A DNA stretch of 64,000 nt from an uncultured Clostridia bacterium. GTDB lineage: Bacteria > Bacillota > Clostridia > Oscillospirales > Ruminococcaceae. The translations under genes and the position numbers were made by a program. The stretch spans positions 52,066 through 116,065 of the forward strand of contig CANPYZ010000004.1 in the NCBI GenBank assembly GCA_947589035.1, given 5' to 3'. Positions within the stretch are counted from its first letter, which is position 1. Each line of letters begins with the position of its first letter. This document shows, in pieces, positions 27,651 through 36,690 of this stretch. The notes below the pieces were generated by a model. It saw only the letters and a program-made list of their open reading frames with translations, had not been told where the DNA came from and did not search any database.

Positions 27651-28589
27651 GTGAAAACAACGAAAGTAAAAGGGTTCACCTTGATTGAATTAATTGTGGT
27701 TATGGCAATTTTCGGTGTGATTCTTGCAGGAGCAATGAGTTTGATGCAGCCTGTTTCAAAAGTTATGGTGCAGTCGGAAACCTATGAAGGCGGAAATGCT
27801 GCTGTGCAGTCCATTACAAACTATCTGGAAAAATCCATGGCTTCAGCAGAATTTATGGATTCATATAATTATATTCCTGATTTAGATGCAGCTGTTCTGG
27901 ATTATGCAACGTTCTATTATGAAGGTGTGCTGAAAGATAATACTACTGCTGACATGCATACGGTTAATTATGCAGATGGCAAAATTCATGCGCTTGTAAT
28001 CGATAACACAGGAATAGATTCAGAAACAGGTGAAGTATCCACCCAAATTAAAGAATATGTTTATGGTGCAGATTTCACTAATGGAGCAGTAAATGTATGG
28101 CAGGAAAGTGCTGAAGAAAATGTTATCAATAAAGCATATTATGATAACTATGATTTTCAGATTAAAGTTGGTGATCATGATGAACTTGACTGGGGAAATA
28201 TTGTGACACAAACAGAATTTGGTGATGATGTCAGTGAAGGGCTTCAGTTTACTATCAAGGCAACCACAAAAAAAAGAGCTAATGGACAGTTATATTCTTT
28301 CTTCACCAATACGTCCATGACATTTGCTAATTTTGCTGTTCCTACACAAAATTTGCGGTATTATGTGATTTCAGATGCCCCTGGAGATGATGAAGGAGAT
28401 TTGAGTGATAATACACAAACAATTGGACCAATTTCTTCAGCCGGCAGCTGGTCAGACAGCACACCGCTTTCTCGCACATATGGAGCACTTTTAGATCATC
28501 GTAGACTAAAAAATACTGGTCCAGAAGAAGTATTCAACAGTATGTGCTTCATCTATAGCTACGGCGCAGAAATCAATACAAAAGGATAA
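27651..28589 (+). CDS. Type IV prepilin-like protein (large)
   Basis: About 312 residues. The cleavage motif KGFTLIELIVVMAIFGVIL is canonical (Gly|Phe, Glu at +5). The C-terminal domain of about 270 residues is acidic and rich in Tyr/Asp/Asn, resembling pseudopilins with an exposed adhesive head. GTG at 27651 is the start, with AGGAGG seven bases upstream; an ATG at 27630 overlapping the previous stop has no site of its own. Last gene of the operon before the bidirectional terminator. Confidence 0.85.
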   Translation: MKTTKVKGFTLIELIVVMAIFGVILAGAMSLMQPVSKVMVQSETYEGGNAAVQSITNYLEKSMASAEFMDSYNYIPDLDAAVLDYATFYYEGVLKDNTTADMHTVNYADGKIHALVIDNTGIDSETGEVSTQIKEYVYGADFTNGAVNVWQESAEENVINKAYYDNYDFQIKVGDHDELDWGNIVTQTEFGDDVSEGLQFTIKATTKKRANGQLYSFFTNTSMTFANFAVPTQNLRYYVISDAPGDDEGDLSDNTQTIGPISSAGSWSDSTPLSRTYGALLDHRRLKNTGPEEVFNSMCFIYSYGAEINTKG

Positions 28590-28602
28590 CCCATAAAAAA
28601 CA

Positions 28603-28637
28603 GCAGTCGGAAAGATTGCTTTCCGACTGCCTCTTTT
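28603..28637. terminator. Bidirectional terminator between the pilus operon and the prepilin peptidase
   Basis: Twelve-base perfect stem GCAGTCGGAAAG / CTTTCCGACTGC with a 4-base loop (28603-28630), followed by CTCTTTT; on the other strand it is followed by a T-run. Confidence 0.9.
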
Positions 28638-29524
28638 CAAATTCCCTGCGTTGGGTCGTACGTCACCCACGCAATATACCAATCTAAAATTTGTTCCCCG
28701 AACAGCGTCCCTAAAAATAACCCCAAAGCTAAGTAAGGACCAAATGCGAATTTCGATTCGCCGTTGATTTTTTTCAACACTAATCCGCATACCGCCGCAA
28801 GGCATATCCCGAAAAATGCGGAAACTACCGTAGCTTTCCACCCAATCAGAAACCCGCCGGCAGCCATTAAAATGGTGTCGCCCAGTTCGATTGCCCGAAA
28901 GCTTTCGCCGAATTTCCGTTCAATAATTGGCTTGCTGATTTCCCCAATTAAGAAAAATGGCAGTCCAATGCAAACAAGCCCGATGAGATGGTCTTGTAAA
29001 GAAAGGCTTCCGGCAGTGATAAATTCCGGAAACGCTGAAAACGTATTTTCCGAAACGAGCCGAATCACCGAAAGCACCACATCCGGCAGTGCTAACACGG
29101 CAATGCACAACAGCACCCGTAAATCCATTTCCTGCGTGTCCCAGTCAATGAAGGCAATGCAGATCAGCGCAGAGAAGAAAAAACAATACAAAATGGTCTG
29201 CAAACTGAAATCCAACACGGCAAACGTGACAAGATACACGATACAGTTTAATGATTCCACAATAGGGTAGCGTTTAGAAATTGGCTCACCGCAGGCACGG
29301 CATTTTCCTTTCAGTAAAAGCCAGCCCAGAACGGGGATGTTATCCCGCCAGAGAATTTTGGTTCCGCAAGTCATGCAGTGAGAAGCCCTTTTGACTAAAG
29401 ACTCATCTTTCGGCAGGCGGAAAATGACGACATTCAGGAAACTGCCGATACACAAACCATAGAAAGCTACGATGAGGTAAAACATAATGTAGAATGGCAG
29501 TTCCATAAACTGATTATGAAGCAT
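28637..29524 (-). CDS. pilD: Prepilin peptidase (A24 family)
   Basis: The 295-residue polytopic enzyme cleaves and methylates prepilins. It has the N-terminal zinc-binding pair CMTC...CRAC in the cytosolic loop and the two aspartate sites: FIDWDTQEMD and IELGDTILMAAGG (the family's GxGD motif with Glu at the first Gly position). Eight or so membrane segments are visible. The start follows AGGAGG by nine bases. It is convergent with the pilus operon and has its own promoter. Confidence 0.92.
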   Translation of the reverse strand: MLHNQFMELPFYIMFYLIVAFYGLCIGSFLNVVIFRLPKDESLVKRASHCMTCGTKILWRDNIPVLGWLLLKGKCRACGEPISKRYPIVESLNCIVYLVTFAVLDFSLQTILYCFFFSALICIAFIDWDTQEMDLRVLLCIAVLALPDVVLSVIRLVSENTFSAFPEFITAGSLSLQDHLIGLVCIGLPFFLIGEISKPIIERKFGESFRAIELGDTILMAAGGFLIGWKATVVSAFFGICLAAVCGLVLKKINGESKFAFGPYLALGLFLGTLFGEQILDWYIAWVTYDPTQGI

Positions 29525-29557
29525 TGTGTACTTCCTCCTTCAATCGATAATATATAT

Positions 29558-29586
29558 ATTATAACATAAAATGACCAATTTGACAA
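29558..29586 (-). promoter_or_regulatory. Promoter of pilD
   Basis: Minus strand: TTGTCA (29581-29586), 17-base spacer ending TGT, TATAAT (29558-29563). Confidence 0.8.
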
Positions 29587-29650
29587 GAGTTTTTTTAAAA
29601 TTGTCAGCAAATATTATTATTTTATTTAATCAAACGGAGGGAATTTTTTC

Positions 29651-31330
29651 ATGAGAAACATTCGAATTGGTGACTATCTGGTAGAACAGAAACTCATCAC
29701 ACAAGAACAGCTGATGGAAGTGCTTGCTAAGCAGAAAGAACCGGAAAATATTGGAAAACGTTTCGGCGAAATGGTTGTTGAACTGGGATTTATTTCAGAA
29801 ATCAGTCTTTCAAAAGCATTAGCAGCGAAATTGAGAGTACCGTATGTAGATTTAGCGAATATTGAAATTGATGAAGATGCAGTACGGCGCATTCCGGAGT
29901 CTTTGGCGAGAAAATACACGGTAATTGCCATTAGCATTCAGGGGCGCAGACTGACTGTAGCGACGGACGACCCGATTAACTTTAATATTCTGGAAGATAT
30001 TAAAATGCAGACTGGTATGGATACGATACCGGTATTAGCGACGAAATCGGCAATTAACAAGGCAATTGGTAATATGTATTCCATGGAAAACGTGGACGAC
30101 GTATTAGCAAGCGTGAACCAATTCCGAGACGAAGAAGAAGACGATGATTCCAAAGACAGAATTGAAAGTGCGCCGATTGTTAAATTGGCAACGACCATTG
30201 TGGAAAACTCATTCCGTGCAGATGCAACGGATATTCACATTGAACCGTTCAAGACGTACACAAGAATCAGAATCCGTGTAAACGGCGACTTAGTCGAATT
30301 AATGAACGTTTCTAATGTGGTGCATAATGCCTTGACTACACGTTTGAAATTGATTTCCGGAATGAACATTGCGGAAAAGCGTGTACCGCAGGACGGACGT
30401 TTCACACAGGTTGTTGATGGCACAACGCTTGACGTGCGTGTATCTTCTCTTCCGATGGTACACGGAGAAAAAATCGTTATTCGTATTCTTTCGACTGGTA
30501 ATATTGCATTAAGAAAAATTACAGACTTAGGTATGTCTGATTACAACTATCAGTTATTTGAATCCATGATTAAATGCCCGCACGGCGTTATTCTGGTAAC
30601 AGGTCCTACAGGTTCCGGTAAAACAACAACCCTTTACGCCGCACTCGGTGAATTAGCTAAACCGAATGTAAACGTAATTACCGTAGAAGACCCGGTAGAA
30701 AAAGCGATTGACGGAATTAATCAGGTACAGGTAAATGCAAAAACAGGTATGACTTTCGCAGCGGCATTGCGTTCTATTTTACGTCAAGACCCTGACATTG
30801 TTATGATTGGTGAGATGCGTGACTCGGAAACAGCCGACATTGGCATTCGTGCCGCAATTACAGGACACTTAGTATTGTCCACACTGCACACGAATGACGC
30901 AGCATCAACAATTGTCCGTCTGATTGACATGGGCGTAGCCTCCTACATGGTAGCGACTTCTTTAATTGGCGTTATTGCCCAGCGTTTAGTAAAAGTGCTT
31001 TGCCCGAAATGTAAAACACAGCGTTTTTCTGATGAAGATGAAAACAAGCTGATGAAATTAGATGATATTTACACGCCGATTCCGGTATTTGAAGCACAAG
31101 GCTGTCCGGAATGCAATAATACAGGATATAGAGGACGTACGGCAATTCATGAAATTATTCACTGTACGGCAGGAATTTCCACAATTATTGCCCGCAACGG
31201 AAGTAAAGAAGAAATTGAAGAAAAAGCGAAAGAAAACGGTACAAAACTGCTTCGTGACAACGTATCAGAATTAGTGCAGAAGGGTGTCACTTCTATGGAT
31301 GAACTGGTGCGTGTTACTTACGCTGTATAA
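29651..31330 (+). CDS. pilB: Type IV pilus assembly ATPase PilB (GspE family)
   Basis: The 559-residue protein has an N-terminal MshEN-like domain (IGDYLVEQKLITQEQLMEVL), Walker A in GPTGSGKTTTLYA, the Walker B/His-box region DPDIVMIGEMRD and HLVLSTLHTNDAAS, and the zinc site CPKCKT...CPECNNTGYRGR typical of PilB/GspE. It powers pilus extension. No clear own promoter was seen, but it begins a plus-strand unit with pilT after GGAGGG. Confidence 0.95.
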   Translation: MRNIRIGDYLVEQKLITQEQLMEVLAKQKEPENIGKRFGEMVVELGFISEISLSKALAAKLRVPYVDLANIEIDEDAVRRIPESLARKYTVIAISIQGRRLTVATDDPINFNILEDIKMQTGMDTIPVLATKSAINKAIGNMYSMENVDDVLASVNQFRDEEEDDDSKDRIESAPIVKLATTIVENSFRADATDIHIEPFKTYTRIRIRVNGDLVELMNVSNVVHNALTTRLKLISGMNIAEKRVPQDGRFTQVVDGTTLDVRVSSLPMVHGEKIVIRILSTGNIALRKITDLGMSDYNYQLFESMIKCPHGVILVTGPTGSGKTTTLYAALGELAKPNVNVITVEDPVEKAIDGINQVQVNAKTGMTFAAALRSILRQDPDIVMIGEMRDSETADIGIRAAITGHLVLSTLHTNDAASTIVRLIDMGVASYMVATSLIGVIAQRLVKVLCPKCKTQRFSDEDENKLMKLDDIYTPIPVFEAQGCPECNNTGYRGRTAIHEIIHCTAGISTIIARNGSKEEIEEKAKENGTKLLRDNVSELVQKGVTSMDELVRVTYAV

Positions 31331-31372
31331 TTATATTTTAAAAATAAATTATAGTTTGGAGGAATTTCAAGC

Positions 31373-32443
31373 ATGTCCATCAACATTAACACGATTCTGA
31401 ATGAAGTCCGTGCAATAGGCTGTTCAGACTTGCATTTTACTTACGGAATGCCGCCGGTAGTCCGTTTGCATGGTGCATTACGCCGGATTTCGAAATATCC
31501 GGAACTGGACGATGAAGAAACAATGTCTATTGTGAACCAGATGACGAATGACACGCAAATGGCAAGCGTTCGCCAGCACAAAGACACAGACTTTTCATTT
31601 CAGACAACCGCAGGTTACCGTCACCGTGTCAACGTGTATTTCCAAAGAGGTCATACAGCGATTGCGATTCGTCTGTTAAGAAATGACATTCCGACTTTGG
31701 ATGATTTGGATTTACCGCCGGTTTTAGCCGATTTTGCCATGAGACCCCGTGGGTTAATTCTGGTAACAGGACCGACAGGTTCAGGAAAATCCACAACATT
31801 AGCCGGAATGATTGACTACATTAACGTACACAGAAGCGCACATGTTATCACCGTAGAAGACCCGATTGAATACGTTCACCAGAATAAGCTTTGCATGATT
31901 AACCAGAGAGAAGTTGGCGACGATGTACCGGACTTTGCAATGGCATTGCGTGCAGCACTTCGTGAAGACCCTGATGTAATTCTCGTAGGGGAAATGCGTG
32001 ACTTTGAAACGATTAGTGCAGCAATTACCGCCGCTGAAACAGGGCATTTAGTATTATCTACATTGCATACGACTTCAGCAGCGGACACAATCAACCGTAT
32101 TATTGACACATATCCGGAACATCAGCAAGGGCAAATCAGAACACAGCTTGCCGGAAACATGGTCGGCGTTATTTCACAAACGCTTTTGCCGACAGCAGAC
32201 GGAAAAGGGCGTGTTGCCTGCATGGAAATTCTGAATGTGACAGATGCCTGTGCGGCGATGATTCGTGACGACAAAGTACATTTGCTGTTATCGGCAATTC
32301 AGTCTGGTAAACAGCATGGAATGATGTGCCTTGACCAGGAATTAGCCCGTTTTGTAAAGCGTGGCATTGTTAATGAAAATGCCGCTTTGGAAAAATGCCA
32401 GAGTAAATCGGAATTTTACCGTTTCTTGAATGGTACGAACTAA
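31373..32443 (+). CDS. pilT: Pilus retraction ATPase PilT
   Basis: The 356-residue protein has Walker A GPTGSGKSTTLAG, DPDVILVGEMRD and the retraction-ATPase signature AAITAAETGHLVLSTLHTTS. It lacks the N-terminal domain and zinc site of PilB, as expected for PilT, and so supports retraction and twitching rather than only display of pili. It follows pilB by 42 bases with GGAGG. A terminator follows at 32461. Confidence 0.95.
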   Translation: MSININTILNEVRAIGCSDLHFTYGMPPVVRLHGALRRISKYPELDDEETMSIVNQMTNDTQMASVRQHKDTDFSFQTTAGYRHRVNVYFQRGHTAIAIRLLRNDIPTLDDLDLPPVLADFAMRPRGLILVTGPTGSGKSTTLAGMIDYINVHRSAHVITVEDPIEYVHQNKLCMINQREVGDDVPDFAMALRAALREDPDVILVGEMRDFETISAAITAAETGHLVLSTLHTTSAADTINRIIDTYPEHQQGQIRTQLAGNMVGVISQTLLPTADGKGRVACMEILNVTDACAAMIRDDKVHLLLSAIQSGKQHGMMCLDQELARFVKRGIVNENAALEKCQSKSEFYRFLNGTN

Positions 32444-32460
32444 ACAAACTAAACAAATCC

Positions 32461-32494
32461 GCAAAGACCTTCCGCAAGGAAGGCTTTGCTTTTT
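32461..32494 (+). terminator. Terminator after pilT
   Basis: GCAAAGACCTTCC, 4-base loop, GGAAGGCTTTGC with one bulge, then TTTTT. It ends within a few bases of the polA ribosome-binding site (32495-32500). Confidence 0.9.
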
Positions 32495-32506
32495 AAGGAG
32501 AAAAAC

Positions 32507-35044
32507 ATGAAATTATTAGCGATTGACGGGAATAGTATTTTCCACAGGGCGTATTATGGGGTAAAATTATTATCTAACCGGAAAGGCGTATATACAAATG
32601 CGATATTCGGCTTTATGAATATTTATTTAAAAGTTTTAGAAGAAGTGAAACCGGACGGAATAGCCGTAGCATTTGATTTACCTGCGCCAACGTTCCGGCA
32701 TAAAGCCGATGCGGAATATAAATCCAACCGGAAAGGAATGCCGGAAGAATTAGCTATGCAATTGCCCTATTTAAAGCAAATTCTTCAATATATGGGCATT
32801 TCCTGCGTTAGTGCGGAAGGATTTGAAGCAGATGACATATTAGGCACTTTAGCGGGAATTTGTGACCGGAACGGGGAAAAATGCGTAATTCTGACCGGAG
32901 ACAGGGACAGTTTGCAATTAATTACCAAAAATGTGACAGTTGAATTAGTGACAAACCAAAAATATACACAATACACACCGGAAGTATTTCAGGAAGAATA
33001 TCAATTTCAGCCGGAAAATTTAATTGATTTGAAAGCGTTAATGGGGGATAGTTCCGACTGCATTTCCGGCGTGAAAGGCATTGGCGAAAAGACAGCGAAA
33101 ACTTTCATTCAGGCGTGGGGAACAATAGAAAATCTTTATTCCCACATAGAAGAAATTCAGGCAACGCCGAGAGTGAAAAAATTACTTTCCGAAGGGAAAG
33201 CCGATGCGGAAAAGAGTAAATTTTTAGCCACGATTGTTCGGAATGCACCTATTGAAGAAACTGTTTCTTCTTATTTGCCGAAAGAACAGAATACGGAAGA
33301 ATTGCGGAAAATTTTAACAGAATTGGAAATGCACCAGTTAATGGAACGCCTGAACTTAAAGCCGTTCACTGAAACGGAAAATTTCCCAGAAGCCCCTGAA
33401 CTGCTTGAAATGAGCTATGAAAAAATTTTCGAAACAGGGAAACCAGTTGCTTATTTATTACAAGAAAGCGAAACGTTCGGAACGGAAAAGAAATTACTTC
33501 TTTGTGTGGAAAATCAAATTTGCACAGTAGAGGAAGAAGAAAAAATTCTGGATTTTTTAGAATCGGATTTACCGAAATTTACAGACGATGCGAAACCGCA
33601 TTATCATTATGCATTACGGCACGGCAGAAAATTAAATCATCTTATTTTTGACGGAATAATTGCAGGCTATGTGTTGAATCCCTCAGCGAAAGATTACAGC
33701 ATTTCGGCGTTATGCAGGGAAATGCATATTCCGCTTTATGTTGAAGAATGGGGAAAATATGCTGAATTGCAGGCATTGCCGGAATTAAGCCGGAAAGCGT
33801 TGCAGCAATTAGAAAACCAAAATATGAAAGCATTATTTCAGGAAATTGAACTTCCCCTAACGAAAGTACTTGCTTCAATGGAATTTGCCGGAATTAAAGT
33901 CGACACAGAAGGCATTCAGGCATTCGGCAGAATGTTAATGAAAAAAATTTCCGACGTACAGAAAGAAATTTACGCCCTCGCAGGGGAAGTGTTTAACATT
34001 GCCTCACCGAAACAATTAGGGGTAATTTTATTCGAAAAATTACATCTTCCCGTGAAGAAGAAAACGAAAACAGGCTATTCCACGAATGCGGAAGTATTAG
34101 AAGAATTAAAAGATTCGCATGAAATTATTCCGTTAATTTTAGCTTACCGGCAGTATACAAAATTACAGTCCACTTACGTTGACGGACTATTGAAAACAAT
34201 TTCTTCAGACGGCAGAATCCACACGAATTATAAACAAACGGAAACCCGCACAGGGAGAATTTCTTCCACTGAACCGAATTTGCAGAATATTCCGGTCAGA
34301 ACGGAACTCGGAAAACAAATGCGGAAATTTTTCATGGCGGAAGAGGGTAATATATTACTTGATGCGGATTACAGCCAGATTGAATTGCGGATTATGGCGC
34401 ATTTAAGCGGAGATAAAGCCATGCAGGAAGCGTTTCTTTCCGGTGCGGACATTCACACGGCAACAGCAGCAAAAATTATGCACGTTCCGGAAACGGAAGT
34501 TACTTCTGAAATGCGCAGCGCAGTGAAAGCGATTAATTTCGGGATTTTGTACGGCATGGGGGCGTTTTCCTTATCGAAAGACATTCACGTCAGCAAGCAG
34601 GAAGCCCAGCAATATATTGATGAATATTTAGGTTCATTTCCGAAAGTTTCGGAATTTTTAACGAAAACTGTTGACGATGCGAAAACTTCCGGCTATGTCT
34701 GCACATTATATCATAGAAGACGTTATGTTCCGGAATTGCAGTCGAAAAATCAACAAATGCAGTCCGCCGGAAAACGAATTGCCATGAATACCCCCGTTCA
34801 GGGAACGGCAGCAGACATTATTAAAGCGGCAATGATTCGAGTATTTAACCGTTTAGAAAAAGAAGTTCCGCAGGCGAAATTATTATTACAAGTGCATGAT
34901 GAACTAATTATTGAAGTGCCGGAAAATTATGCCGTTCAGGCAGCGGAAATTCTGCATGAAGAAATGATTCACGTTGTTGAATTAAGTGTTCCATTAATTG
35001 CGGACGTGAACAAAGGGAAAACCTGGTATGACGCTAAAGGTTAA
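32507..35044 (+). CDS. polA: DNA polymerase I
   Basis: The 845-residue protein has an N-terminal 5' nuclease domain (IDGNSIFHRAYYG, AEGFEADDILGTLAG, LMGDSSDCISGVKGIGEKTA), a middle 3'-5' exonuclease-like domain and a C-terminal polymerase domain (DADYSQIELRIMAHLSGD, the O-helix RSAVKAINFGILYGMG, LLQVHDELIIEVP). In the middle domain the Asp-x-Glu metal motif is replaced (VAYLLQESETF), so proofreading is probably lost, as in Bacillus Pol I. The start is ATG at 32507 after AAGGAG; an upstream in-frame codon lies in the terminator. Its end overlaps rimI by 17 bases. Confidence 0.96.
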   Translation: MKLLAIDGNSIFHRAYYGVKLLSNRKGVYTNAIFGFMNIYLKVLEEVKPDGIAVAFDLPAPTFRHKADAEYKSNRKGMPEELAMQLPYLKQILQYMGISCVSAEGFEADDILGTLAGICDRNGEKCVILTGDRDSLQLITKNVTVELVTNQKYTQYTPEVFQEEYQFQPENLIDLKALMGDSSDCISGVKGIGEKTAKTFIQAWGTIENLYSHIEEIQATPRVKKLLSEGKADAEKSKFLATIVRNAPIEETVSSYLPKEQNTEELRKILTELEMHQLMERLNLKPFTETENFPEAPELLEMSYEKIFETGKPVAYLLQESETFGTEKKLLLCVENQICTVEEEEKILDFLESDLPKFTDDAKPHYHYALRHGRKLNHLIFDGIIAGYVLNPSAKDYSISALCREMHIPLYVEEWGKYAELQALPELSRKALQQLENQNMKALFQEIELPLTKVLASMEFAGIKVDTEGIQAFGRMLMKKISDVQKEIYALAGEVFNIASPKQLGVILFEKLHLPVKKKTKTGYSTNAEVLEELKDSHEIIPLILAYRQYTKLQSTYVDGLLKTISSDGRIHTNYKQTETRTGRISSTEPNLQNIPVRTELGKQMRKFFMAEEGNILLDADYSQIELRIMAHLSGDKAMQEAFLSGADIHTATAAKIMHVPETEVTSEMRSAVKAINFGILYGMGAFSLSKDIHVSKQEAQQYIDEYLGSFPKVSEFLTKTVDDAKTSGYVCTLYHRRRYVPELQSKNQQMQSAGKRIAMNTPVQGTAADIIKAAMIRVFNRLEKEVPQAKLLLQVHDELIIEVPENYAVQAAEILHEEMIHVVELSVPLIADVNKGKTWYDAKG

Positions 35045-35498
35045 ACGCTTATTTCCGGAAGATTTACCCTTACTGGAAGAATGTGCTGAACTGGAAAGGC
35101 GTTTTCTTCCGGAAGAGGCGTGGAGTGTGGAAAGTTTCCGTTCAGAATCGGCGAAAGAAAATGGCTATGTATTAGCCGTTTTCGATGAAGATAAAACTAA
35201 AACTAAAAATATTATTGGTTGTCTGACAGCGAGTAAAATTTTAGACGAGGGCGAATTAACAACAATTGTTGTTGCGGAACAATACCGGAATAAGGGTGCA
35301 GGAAGGCAATTACTGCAAGCATTACTAAAAATGACCGGAAAAATTAGTTTATTTTTAGAAGTCAGGGAATCCAGTTCAGCAAGGGAATTTTACCGGAAAA
35401 ACGGATTTACAGAAATTGGAAAAAGAAAAAATTTCTACCGGAATCCGGAAGAAGATGCAATTTTAATGAAATTATCATTTAAGGAGGAAGTATGCTGA
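35028..35498 (+). CDS. rimI: Ribosomal protein S18-alanine N-acetyltransferase-like GNAT
   Basis: The 156-residue GNAT has EAWSVESFRSE near the N-terminus (the RimI W-x-x-x-x-F segment), the acetyl-CoA loop VAEQYRNKGAGRQLLQALL and EVRESSSAREFYRKNGF, which are typical of RimI. The neighbour tsaD supports this, because rimI is commonly beside tsaB/tsaD. It overlaps polA at the start and tsaD at the end, indicating one transcription unit. Confidence 0.88.
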   Translation: MTLKVKRLFPEDLPLLEECAELERRFLPEEAWSVESFRSESAKENGYVLAVFDEDKTKTKNIIGCLTASKILDEGELTTIVVAEQYRNKGAGRQLLQALLKMTGKISLFLEVRESSSAREFYRKNGFTEIGKRKNFYRNPEEDAILMKLSFKEEVC

Positions 35499-36523
35499 TT
35501 TTAGGAATAGAAAGTTCTTGTGATGAAACGGCAGCAAGCGTAGTGAAAGACTGCACGGAATTAAAATCTTCCGTTATTGCTTCACAAGCGTTAGAACATC
35601 GCCAGTATGGCGGAGTAGTTCCGGAACTTGCATCAAGAAGGCATTGCGAAAATATTTACTTCACCGTGGAAAAAGCCATGACAGAAGCGAATGTGACTTT
35701 TTCAGAATTAGACGGCATAGCCGTGACATATACCCCGGGTTTAATTGGTGCGTTGCTGGTTGGAGTAAACTTTGCGAAAGGGCTTGCGTTCGCCGCCGGA
35801 AAGCCGTTAATTCCGGTACATCACATTACCGGACATATCGCAGCAAATTATTTAGCTCACCCTGAATTGAAACCGCCGTATTTATGTTTAGTGGTCAGCG
35901 GAGGGCATACCATGCTAACGGAAGTGAAAACTTACACGGAATTTCAGATTTTAGGCACAACGAGAGATGATGCAGCAGGGGAATGCTTTGACAAATGCGC
36001 AAGAGTTTTAGGTTATCCCTACCCCGGCGGAGTGGAAATTGACAAGGCAGCGAAAAAGGGAAATAACCGGAAATATTCACTTCCTGAACCGAAAGTGAAT
36101 GGCAGTGCATTAGATTTCAGCTTTTCAGGCTTGAAAACCGCTGTCATTAACATTGTTCATCATGCACAGCAAACCGGAGAAGTCATTGACCGTGAAAGCA
36201 TGGCAGCGAGTTTACAAAGAGCCGTTTCGGAAATTTTAACCGAAAGAACAAGGCTTGCCGCACAGCAGACCGGCTATCGAACAATTGCTTTAGCGGGGGG
36301 AGTGTCTGCTAATTCAGGACTTCGGGAAAGCATGGCGGAAATGTGCCGGAAAGAAAATTTTCAGTTGTATATGCCGCCTTTGTCGCTTTGCGGAGATAAT
36401 GCCGCAATGATTGCTTGCCAAGGGTCATATGAATTTCTTGCCGGAAGAACGGCGGACGAAAGCCTGAATGCATACGCTTCTAAAACGCTTATTGGCGAAA
36501 TGAAAACTAATTCCGCAAGCTAA
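35492..36523 (+). CDS. tsaD: tRNA N6-adenosine threonylcarbamoyltransferase
   Basis: The 343-residue protein belongs to the Kae1/YgjD family, which makes t6A37 in ANN-decoding tRNAs. It shows ILGIESSCDETAASVV, the metal-binding HHITGHIAANYL, the nucleotide loop LVVSGGHTMLTEV, and the C-terminal ALAGGVSANSGLR and LCGDNAAMIA. It is the last gene of polA-rimI-tsaD and has a GGAGG site within the end of rimI. Confidence 0.97.
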   Translation: MLILGIESSCDETAASVVKDCTELKSSVIASQALEHRQYGGVVPELASRRHCENIYFTVEKAMTEANVTFSELDGIAVTYTPGLIGALLVGVNFAKGLAFAAGKPLIPVHHITGHIAANYLAHPELKPPYLCLVVSGGHTMLTEVKTYTEFQILGTTRDDAAGECFDKCARVLGYPYPGGVEIDKAAKKGNNRKYSLPEPKVNGSALDFSFSGLKTAVINIVHHAQQTGEVIDRESMAASLQRAVSEILTERTRLAAQQTGYRTIALAGGVSANSGLRESMAEMCRKENFQLYMPPLSLCGDNAAMIACQGSYEFLAGRTADESLNAYASKTLIGEMKTNSAS

Positions 36524-36560
36524 ACAGAAGCTGTTCATTTCACAGAATCAGATTAAAATA

Positions 36561-36593
36561 AAGCTATCTGATTTCGGAATCAGGTAGCTTTTT
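36561..36593 (+). terminator. Terminator after tsaD
   Basis: AAGCTATCTGATT, TCGG tetraloop, AATCAGGTAGCTT, then a T-run. Confidence 0.9.
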
Positions 36594-36631
36594 GCATAAT
36601 CTGAAAATTTTCGAGTTGTTTTTCAAAGATA

Positions 36632-36660
36632 TTGACTTTTTATGCAAAATATGCTATACT
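36632..36660 (+). promoter_or_regulatory. Promoter of the surface protein-lipoprotein pair
   Basis: TTGACT (36632-36637), 17-base spacer ending TGC, TATACT (36655-36660). Confidence 0.85.
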
Positions 36661-36690
36661 AATATCATTAAAGACAAAGGACGTGATGTT